Shown here one piece after another: positions 58,158 through 64,000 of a stretch of DNA of 64,000 nt. Source of the stretch: Mycolicibacterium peregrinum (GTDB lineage: Bacteria; Actinomycetota; Actinomycetes; Mycobacteriales; Mycobacteriaceae); the NCBI RefSeq assembly GCF_001665785.1, contig NZ_LZSO01000027.1, positions 48,742 through 112,741 of the forward strand, given 5' to 3'. The translations under genes and the position numbers were made by a program. How positions within the stretch are numbered: position 1 is the stretch's first letter; the number at the start of each line of letters is the position of its first letter. The notes beneath the pieces are model-generated. The model was not told the DNA's origin. It ran no database searches and worked only from the letters and a program-made list of their open reading frames with translations.

Positions 58158-58939
58158 GCGAAGTCGGGCTTGCGCTTGGCCAGGAACGCGTCGACGCCCT
58201 CGCGACCGTCGGCGGAGTTGGCCCGCTCGGCGATGAACCGTCCTTCGGCAGCCATCTGCTCTTCGAGGCTGTTCTTGAACGAGGACACCAGCAGTGACTT
58301 GACCGCGCCGTTGGATCCGCCGGACCCGGCGGCCACCTGCTCGGCCAGTTTGGCGGCACGCGCGGCCAGTTCGTCGCCCGCGACCACCTCGGTGACCAGT
58401 CCCCACTCCTGCGCCTCGGCGGCCGAGAGCGTGCGGTTGGTGAGGATGAGCTCCTGCGCCCGGCGCAAGCCGACGAGTCGCGGCAGGTGATAGGACGCGC
58501 TGCCGTCGGGGCTCAGGCCCACCTTCGTGTAGGCCATGGTGAAGGTGGCGGATTCGGCGGCCACGACCAGGTCACCGGTCACCGCGAGGCTGAACCCGGC
58601 GCCGGCCGCGGTGCCGTTGACCGCGGTGATCAGCACAGCGTCCATCCGGGCGAACGACGAGATGGCCTGGTGCAGGTCGTCGGCGACGCCCTTGATGAAC
58701 TGGCCCCGGTCGGGTGCGGTGGCGAAGGACTTCAGGTCGCCACCCGCGCAGAAGAACCGGCCCGCACCGGTCAGCACCACGGCCTTGGTCGCAGGCGTGT
58801 CGCAGCGCCGCGCGGCGTCGGCCAGCTCGCGAGTCATGGTGTCGTTCATGCCATTCGCGGCGTCCGGGCGGTTCAGCGTGATGTACGCGACGGCTCCGGA
58901 CTGTTCGAACGAGATGGCTTCATAGGTGGGCTCGGTCAC
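58154..58939 (-). CDS. enoyl-CoA hydratase/isomerase family protein
   Basis: A 261-residue crotonase-fold enzyme. AYITLNRPDAANGMNDTM at the start, oxyanion region GRFFCAGGDLKSF and AVNGTAAGAGFSLAVTGDLV, active-site loop KVGLSPDGSASYHLPRLVG (here Asp in place of a common Glu), and a C-terminal AVKSLLVSSF. Whether it hydrates, isomerises or hydrolyses is open. GTG 58939 with TAGAGT 7 bases upstream. It starts 10 bases after the TetR gene's stop on the same strand, so TetR may control it. Confidence 0.85.
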   Translation of the reverse strand: MTEPTYEAISFEQSGAVAYITLNRPDAANGMNDTMTRELADAARRCDTPATKAVVLTGAGRFFCAGGDLKSFATAPDRGQFIKGVADDLHQAISSFARMDAVLITAVNGTAAGAGFSLAVTGDLVVAAESATFTMAYTKVGLSPDGSASYHLPRLVGLRRAQELILTNRTLSAAEAQEWGLVTEVVAGDELAARAAKLAEQVAAGSGGSNGAVKSLLVSSFKNSLEEQMAAEGRFIAERANSADGREGVDAFLAKRKPDFA

Positions 58940-58946
58940 GGCCCGA

Positions 58947-58952
58947 ACTCTA
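58947..58952 (-). promoter_or_regulatory. -10 element of the enoyl-CoA hydratase gene, probable leaderless transcript
   Basis: TAGAGT on the minus strand ends 7 bases before GTG 58939. It overlaps the last codons of the TetR gene. Confidence 0.4.
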
Positions 58953-59648
58953 GCGGGCCGGGGTTTGCGGCGGTCGCACCCCCAGTCGCGCCGCGGTGAC
59001 ACTCACCAGCGGACTGAAGTCGCCGTCGAACCCGAGGATCCGAAGCGCCGCTTCCGCGATCACCCAGGGCTGCGCGGACGTGCCCTCGACCTCATCGGAG
59101 CGGGTGTTGACCACCGATTCCACCAATCGGAACGGCAGGTCGGCGGCAGCGGATGGACCATCGCACTCGGCGATCACCGCCTCCGACAGCCTGCGGTACA
59201 CCTCGCGAAGCTCGGCGCGCCGTTGCCGGAACGGCGCGAACCGGTCGGTTCGGAGCTCGGGAAGCAGATAGAGGGCACCCAGATTCCACCGTCCCGCACA
59301 CAACTGGCGCGTATCGGCGACGGCGAGGATGTGCAGGCGTTGTGCCGCCGTACCCGCGCCGTCGAGCAGTTCGGCGCCCAGGCGCAGGGCCTCGTCGACG
59401 GTGCCGGCCAGCAGGGCGTCGAGGATGTCGTCCTTGGTGGCGAAATGGTGATACAGCGAGGCTTGTCGCACCCCGACCTCGTCGGCGATCCGCCGGGTCG
59501 AGGTGCTGGCGTAGCCGTGGTTGGTGAACAGCTCGGCGGCGGCGTCAAGGATCTGTTCCCGGGCAGTCGTGCCCGGTCGCCGTGGCCGCTCCAGCCGCGG
59601 GCGTCCGCGCCCGGCACTGGCGCTCGCCGGTGTCGTCTCAGCCCCCAT
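58950..59648 (-). CDS. TetR-family transcriptional regulator
   Basis: A 232-residue regulator: after an Arg/Pro-rich N-terminus, the TetR HTH is TAREQILDAAAELFTNHGYASTSTRRIADEVGVRQASLYHHFATKDDILDALL, then a helical ligand domain. Upstream of the enoyl-CoA hydratase gene on the same strand; it may regulate lipid breakdown, which is inference. ATG 59648 has TACTGT 7 bases before it (59656-59661 on the plus strand), so the transcript is probably leaderless. Confidence 0.88.
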   Translation of the reverse strand: MGAETTPASASAGRGRPRLERPRRPGTTAREQILDAAAELFTNHGYASTSTRRIADEVGVRQASLYHHFATKDDILDALLAGTVDEALRLGAELLDGAGTAAQRLHILAVADTRQLCAGRWNLGALYLLPELRTDRFAPFRQRRAELREVYRRLSEAVIAECDGPSAAADLPFRLVESVVNTRSDEVEGTSAQPWVIAEAALRILGFDGDFSPLVSVTAARLGVRPPQTPAR

Positions 59649-59810
59649 GCCAGCAACAGTAAGAGACGTCTGCGGACATGACCGTCAGCGCGGTCGGGAC
59701 AGCGCCAAGTCTTGATGTTGCTGTGACCGGACACCGGTCGTGGCACCCATCCGAATATGGCACGCTGGTGCCATCCGATCTCCCGCCTCCGGTGCACAGC
59801 GAAGGTGACT

Positions 59811-61301
59811 ATGGCTCCCGGCAAATCCAAGACCGCGAGATACACCGAAATCGAGCGGAAGTTCGCCGTCACCGGGGACACCGTCTCGCCCTCGTTCGAG
59901 GGTTTGTCGGCCGTCACCGAGGTGGAACACAGCCCGACCCAGCATCTGGATGCGGTGTACTTCGACACCCCTGATCGCGACCTGGCAGCGCACTGCATCA
60001 CATTGCGGCGCCGCACCGGCGGCAACGACGCGGGCTGGCACCTGAAGCTCCCGGCCGGGGTCGACACCCGCACCGAGGTCCGCGCGCCGCTGGGCGCGGG
60101 CACCGACACAGTGCCCGAGGATCTGCGCGACATCGTGCTGGCGATCGTCCGGGATCGTCCGCTGGCCCCGGTGGCCCGGATCAGCACCGAACGCCACGTC
60201 GAGGTACTGCACGGAGCGGACGGCGTCGTACTGGCCGAATTCTGTGATGACCGGGTGACCGCTTCGGCCACCGAAGGCGAAGAACAGAGCTGGCGCGAGT
60301 GGGAGCTGGAACTGCTCACCGCCGACGTGCCCGACGACCTGATGGACCGCCTGTCGAACCGGCTCGCGGATGCCGGCGCGGAACCGGCCGGGCACGGTTC
60401 GAAGCTGGCCAAGGTCCTCGGTACCGACCAGGCCCCGGCCCCGACTCCCCCGGCCGATCCGGTGCACCGGGCCATCGCCGAGCAGATCGACGCGCTGCTG
60501 GAGTGGGACCGCGCGGTACGTGCGGACGCCTACGACTCGGTACATCAGATGCGGGTGACGACCCGCAAGATCCGCAGTCTGCTGCAGGAGTCCAAGGGCT
60601 CCTTCGGACTGGACGACGACGGCTGGGTGCTCGACGAACTGCGGGCGCTGGCCGCCGTGCTGGGTGTGGCCCGCGATGCCGAGGTGCTGGGCGAGCGCTA
60701 TCAGCGCGCACTCGACGAGATGCCCGCCGAGCTGGTCCGCGGCCCGGTACGCCAGCGTCTGGTCGAGGGTGCCAACCGCCGCTACACCGCGGGCTGGCGA
60801 CGTTCGCTGTTGGCGATGCGCTCACAACGTTACTTCCGGTTGCTGGACTCACTGGAAGAGTTGGTCAGTGCCGAGAAGCCCGAATTTGCGGACGGCTCTG
60901 CGCCTTCGGTGACCATCGACGCCGCGTACAAGCGGGTACGCAAGGCGGCCAAGACCGCCGCGGCGGTGGCTGCCGAAGATGCCAGCGCTGAGGAGAAGGA
61001 TGAGGCGCTACACCGGATCCGCAAGGGCGCCAAGCGGCTTCGTTACACCGCGGCTGCCACTGGAGCGGACAAGGTGTCCGATCGAGCGAAGAGCATCCAG
61101 ACCCTGCTGGGCGACCACCAGGACAGCGTGGTGAGCAAGGCACATCTGAGTACCCAAGCCGACGCCGCACATGCCGCCGGTGAGGACACCTTCACCTACG
61201 GGCTGCTCTATCAACAGGAGCACGACGCCGCCCAGCAGTCCCGGGCGTTGTTGGACGACGCGCTGAAGAAATTGGCCAAGGCGGTGCGCAAGGCCCACTA
61301 G
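59811..61301 (+). CDS. CYTH-CHAD domain protein (Rv2226-like)
   Basis: A 496-residue protein with an N-terminal CYTH domain of the triphosphate-tunnel metalloenzyme fold (ExExK in EIERKF, residues 13-17; DTPDRDLAAHCITLRRR; WHLKLP) and a C-terminal CHAD domain, a helical bundle that binds polyphosphate (QMRVTTRKIRSLLQ, HRIRKGAKRLRYTA). Together they suggest inorganic polyphosphate or triphosphate handling. GAAGG precedes the ATG. Corresponds to Rv2226 (513 residues). It converges on rnpB, 10 bases from its 3' end. Confidence 0.88.
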   Translation: MAPGKSKTARYTEIERKFAVTGDTVSPSFEGLSAVTEVEHSPTQHLDAVYFDTPDRDLAAHCITLRRRTGGNDAGWHLKLPAGVDTRTEVRAPLGAGTDTVPEDLRDIVLAIVRDRPLAPVARISTERHVEVLHGADGVVLAEFCDDRVTASATEGEEQSWREWELELLTADVPDDLMDRLSNRLADAGAEPAGHGSKLAKVLGTDQAPAPTPPADPVHRAIAEQIDALLEWDRAVRADAYDSVHQMRVTTRKIRSLLQESKGSFGLDDDGWVLDELRALAAVLGVARDAEVLGERYQRALDEMPAELVRGPVRQRLVEGANRRYTAGWRRSLLAMRSQRYFRLLDSLEELVSAEKPEFADGSAPSVTIDAAYKRVRKAAKTAAAVAAEDASAEEKDEALHRIRKGAKRLRYTAAATGADKVSDRAKSIQTLLGDHQDSVVSKAHLSTQADAAHAAGEDTFTYGLLYQQEHDAAQQSRALLDDALKKLAKAVRKAH

Positions 61302-61310
61302 GCGGATGGG

Positions 61311-61711
<401 letters not shown>

Positions 61712-61718
61712 GCTGGTC

Positions 61719-61728
61719 AGACTACCCT
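61719..61728. promoter_or_regulatory. overlapping divergent -10 elements of rnpB and the araC-type gene
   Basis: On the minus strand TAGTCT (61719-61724) ends 7 bases before the rnpB 5' end; on the plus strand TACCCT (61723-61728) ends 7 bases before ATG 61736. The two hexamers share two bases, so polymerase can hardly occupy both at once. Confidence 0.55.
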
Positions 61729-61735
61729 CAAAATC

Positions 61736-62188
61736 ATGGCTCAGGTGCCACCGGCACGATATTTGCTCCGCGCGAAGGATCTGGCGGACGCCCGCTACGC
61801 GGATCCGATCACCGTCGACGACCTCGCCGCGGCGGCCGGCTTGTCCCGGGCGCATTTCAGCCGCATGTTCACCCGCACCTTCGGCGAGTCGCCGCGCGCC
61901 TATCTTCAGAGCCGGCGCCTGGAACGGGCTGCGGCGCTGCTGCGCAACACCGACCGCTCGGTCGCGGACATCTGCGTGATGGTCGGCCTGCACAGCGTGG
62001 GCTCGTTCACCACCAGTTTTGCTCGGGTGTACGGCAAGCCACCGGCGGCCTATCGCGCCGGCCTGCCGCCTGCGATGCTGCGCGCCCCGGTGCCCAGTTG
62101 CATTCTGGCGCGCGATACCCGGCGCGCCCACACAGGCCGGGCCAAGACAGCACAAACGGAGAAGACGGCAGGGCCGGAGCGGACGTAG
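61736..62188 (+). CDS. AraC-family transcriptional regulator, DNA-binding domain only
   Basis: A 150-residue protein made of the two-helix-turn-helix AraC domain (ITVDDLAAAAGLSRAHFSRMF and VADICVMVGLHSVGSFTTSFARVYGKPPAAYR) and a short basic tail. No ligand-binding domain is present, like the MarA/SoxS type. It precedes a VOC-family gene by 10 bases, a frequent pair in mycobacteria, and probably regulates it. Start chosen at ATG 61736, with a -10 hexamer 7 bases upstream and no Shine-Dalgarno. Confidence 0.85.
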   Translation: MAQVPPARYLLRAKDLADARYADPITVDDLAAAAGLSRAHFSRMFTRTFGESPRAYLQSRRLERAAALLRNTDRSVADICVMVGLHSVGSFTTSFARVYGKPPAAYRAGLPPAMLRAPVPSCILARDTRRAHTGRAKTAQTEKTAGPERT

Positions 62189-62197
62189 CGTCTGCTC

Positions 62198-62617
62198 ATG
62201 ATGAAAATCGCTTACACGCATCTGTGGGTTCACGATCAGGAAGTCGCGTTGAAATTCTGGACCGAGAAGGTCGGAATGGAAGTGCGCGAAGATGTTTCGT
62301 TTCCGGAGGAGATGGGCAACTTCCGGTGGGTGACGGTCGGCCCGCCGGGACAGGAGGACGTCGGCATCGTGCTGATGGCGGTACCCGGCGAACCTGTGAT
62401 GGATGAACCGACCCGCAAGCAAGTCCAGGATCTGACCGCGAAGGGCTTCGCCGGCACGGTCTTTCTCACCACCGACGACTGCCAGAAGAGCTACGAGGAG
62501 CTCACCGCGCGCGGCGTCGAGTTCACCGAGCCGCCCAATCAGATGCCCTACGGCATCGACTCCGGGTTCCGTGACCCATCGGGCAACAGCATCCGGCTGA
62601 CCCAGCGCACCGATTAG
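62198..62617 (+). CDS. VOC (glyoxalase/bleomycin-resistance) family protein
   Basis: A 139-residue vicinal-oxygen-chelate protein with the two beta-alpha-beta-beta-beta modules: KIAYTHLWVHDQEVALKFWTEKVGM and TVFLTTDDCQKSYEELTARGV...FRDPSGNSIRLTQR. Metal-ligand His and Glu positions are only partly kept. Function is probably metabolite or drug binding; the substrate is unknown. TAGCGT, whose TAG is the stop of the AraC gene, ends 6 bases before ATG 62198. It converges on the HNH gene with a four-base overlap (TTAG). Confidence 0.82.
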   Translation: MMKIAYTHLWVHDQEVALKFWTEKVGMEVREDVSFPEEMGNFRWVTVGPPGQEDVGIVLMAVPGEPVMDEPTRKQVQDLTAKGFAGTVFLTTDDCQKSYEELTARGVEFTEPPNQMPYGIDSGFRDPSGNSIRLTQRTD

Positions 62618-63903
62618 GCCGCGGCCGCGCACCGCGCGAACTCGATCGCGATCTGCAGTTCGGTCACGCTCTCGTAGCATTCGATGGGCCCTGGCGGTGG
62701 TGGCGCGGTGGAGCGGTAACGAGCTCCGGCCGGAGTCTCGAATTCGGCTGTGTGCAAACCATTCTCGTCACCGGTCGTCACCTTCCATCCTGGTGATTCC
62801 TTGACGTAGTTGCACCGTTCGCACTCACCGAGACCGTTCAGCGCACTGGTGGGACCACCCCGGGCATGCGGTTGGGCGTGGTCGTGGTGGCGGATCGGGG
62901 CATCGCAGTACGGAGTCCTGCAGGCCTGGTCCCGCAATTCGATGAACTGGGCCAGTCCCTTGGGAAACAACCGCGACCGTGACTCCATCGCGACCAGCGC
63001 CCCGGACTTCGGGTGCAGGTAGAGCCGGCGCAAGGTGGCCCGCGAACGTTCGTCGGCCACCGCGTCACTCGCGAGGGAACGGGCCACCGACGCCGGCACC
63101 GGCCCGTAGCCCTCGACCACTGCCGGATTCTCGTCGCCCGCCAACAGGGTCTGGTCGGAGAGCAACAGATTGACCGCAACGGGCTCCGGCACGTCGGCGG
63201 GGCGGCCCGTCACCCGCTCCGCCACCGTGTCCGCCATCACCTGGCCGCGAGTCCGCCCGTCGAATGTCGTATCAGCGCTGCGTTTGAGCGCTGCATACAC
63301 GCCGACGCCCTTCTGCACCGGCAACAACACCGTCAGACGCGCCATGCAGTCCGGAGCCGGCCGGATCCAGACATTCCGGTCCTCTGCCGCCTTCGCCGCC
63401 CGGTCGACGACAGCCTGCGGATCCAGGCGGTACGCGATCTTCTTGGCATCCGCCTCAATTCGCTTGTCACCCATCCCGTCGAGTTTCGTGACGTCGGCGC
63501 ACATCTCGGCGTCCAACGCACGGCGATCCTCGACTGACAGGCACGCCGACTCCCGCACGATCAACGTGGCCCGCCATTCCGATAACACGCCGGACTCCAG
63601 CGCCGCCAATGTATGCGGCATCTCGTACACCAGCGCCTTGGCGAACCCGAGGTGGCGACTCCCCCGGTTCGGCGAGTCATGACGGGCCAGCGCGACCTCC
63701 GAAGCCACCCCGCGGCCCAGTTTGGCGCGCGACACCCCCGCGGCCGCCTCAGCGGCCCGGCGCTTCGCGTCCAACAAGGCCGCACACCGGGCCTGCCCGG
63801 CGGCCGCAGCTGACTTCGCCCGCTCTAGTTCCTCGATGCGCCGATGCAGAGCCGCCTCATCGTCATGCGGACTGACCTGCGACAATCGGCATATCTCGAA
63901 CAT
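62614..63903 (-). CDS. DUF222 / HNH endonuclease domain protein (13E12 repeat family)
   Basis: A 429-residue protein of the mycobacterial 13E12 family. An N-terminal coiled coil (DDEAALHRRIEELERAKSAAAAGQ), the central DUF222 region (residues about 60-300) and a C-terminal HNH nuclease motif: CRTPYCDAPIRHHDHAQPHARGG, NGLGECERCNYVKE. The role is unknown; homologues in M. tuberculosis lie in the REP13E12 element and several carry LexA sites. Here a LexA box lies on the start codon, so damage control is probable. The gene is complete, with no sign of decay. Confidence 0.85.
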   Translation of the reverse strand: MFEICRLSQVSPHDDEAALHRRIEELERAKSAAAAGQARCAALLDAKRRAAEAAAGVSRAKLGRGVASEVALARHDSPNRGSRHLGFAKALVYEMPHTLAALESGVLSEWRATLIVRESACLSVEDRRALDAEMCADVTKLDGMGDKRIEADAKKIAYRLDPQAVVDRAAKAAEDRNVWIRPAPDCMARLTVLLPVQKGVGVYAALKRSADTTFDGRTRGQVMADTVAERVTGRPADVPEPVAVNLLLSDQTLLAGDENPAVVEGYGPVPASVARSLASDAVADERSRATLRRLYLHPKSGALVAMESRSRLFPKGLAQFIELRDQACRTPYCDAPIRHHDHAQPHARGGPTSALNGLGECERCNYVKESPGWKVTTGDENGLHTAEFETPAGARYRSTAPPPPGPIECYESVTELQIAIEFARCAAAA

Positions 63904-63911
63904 ACGTTCGA
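63896..63911. promoter_or_regulatory. LexA (SOS) box overlapping the HNH gene start
   Basis: TCGAAC-ATAC-GTTCGA is a perfect mycobacterial LexA box. It covers the ATG (63901-63903) and abuts a CATAAT -10 on the minus strand (63911-63916) that ends 7 bases before the ATG. Bound LexA would block initiation directly. Confidence 0.88.
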
Positions 63912-63947
63912 TTATGCCACAGCGGTATGACCGCGTTGACTCATCAG

Positions 63948-63994
63948 AAATGCGCGCGAATGGGTGATTCGTTGCCTCACTGAAAATGCGCGCG
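63948..63994. repeat. direct repeat near the right window edge
   Basis: AAATGCGCGCG occurs at 63948-63958 and 63984-63994, exactly 36 bases apart, with similar flanks (TCA(C)TGA before it). A perfect GCGGT-ATG-ACCGC hairpin (63922-63934) lies between it and the LexA box. It may be part of a longer array cut by the window edge. Confidence 0.5.
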
Positions 63995-64000
63995 TAGGCC

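Overview
The window is a block of core chromosome from a high-GC actinobacterium of the genus Mycobacterium (most likely a rapid grower of the Mycolicibacterium / M. smegmatis-fortuitum type). From memory, gene order follows M. tuberculosis H37Rv from Rv2181 to Rv2226 almost without a break. Many proteins have the same length as the H37Rv protein once starts are corrected (CtaE 203, CtaF 139, GlnA1 478, GlnA2 446, IlvE 368, PanB 281, Dtd 143 residues). Differences from that order are a cobU gene placed before cobTS, a lipoprotein plus small secreted protein after qcrCAB, a lytic transglycosylase after pepB, a dtd/doxX insertion after glnA1, a thioesterase/LLM pair after glnE, and a MarR/aldo-keto reductase/enoyl-CoA hydratase/TetR block before the CYTH-CHAD gene. 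I saw no insertion sequence, prophage, tRNA or CRISPR array. No gene-free stretch exceeds 300 bases.

Layout. 1-12 kb: envelope lipid genes (mannosyltransferase end, acyltransferase, FadD15, PimB'), an operon of ArsA-like ATPase, SRPBCC proteins and a small Cys protein, the peptidoglycan hydrolase RipC, a DEDDh-exonuclease/GIY-YIG fusion and trpD. 12-21 kb: the bcc-aa3 respiratory supercomplex (ctaE-qcrC-qcrA-qcrB, then ctaF-ctaC on the other strand) with mmpS3 and secreted proteins between them. 21-36 kb: asnB, adenosine kinase, an Fe-S carrier, cobU-cobT-cobS, ilvE, gcvT, a class III adenylate cyclase, pepB, a transglycosylase and ephD. 36-42 kb: lipoate module (dlaT, lipB, lipA) with a DUF4191 membrane protein. 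42-51 kb: nitrogen control, glnA1 under a four-half-site GlnR operator, then glnE and glnA2. 51-64 kb: two CaeA/Hip1-type proteases, a wax ester synthase, panB, regulators with their enzymes, the CYTH-CHAD protein, RNase P RNA, an AraC/VOC pair and an SOS-boxed DUF222-HNH gene.

Across the window at least 17 genes have a TANNNT-like -10 hexamer ending 6-8 bases before the start codon. This suggests leaderless transcripts and was used to decide several starts. Other points of interest are a 26-bp tandem repeat of small hairpins that begins in the glnA1 stop region and runs to its terminator, a 41-codon open frame behind that terminator, back-to-back overlapping -10 elements of rnpB and the araC-type gene, a LexA box lying on the start codon of the HNH gene, and a consensus promoter with an inverted repeat between marR and the aldo-keto reductase. 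No clearly new multi-gene system was found; the window is mainly conserved housekeeping DNA.
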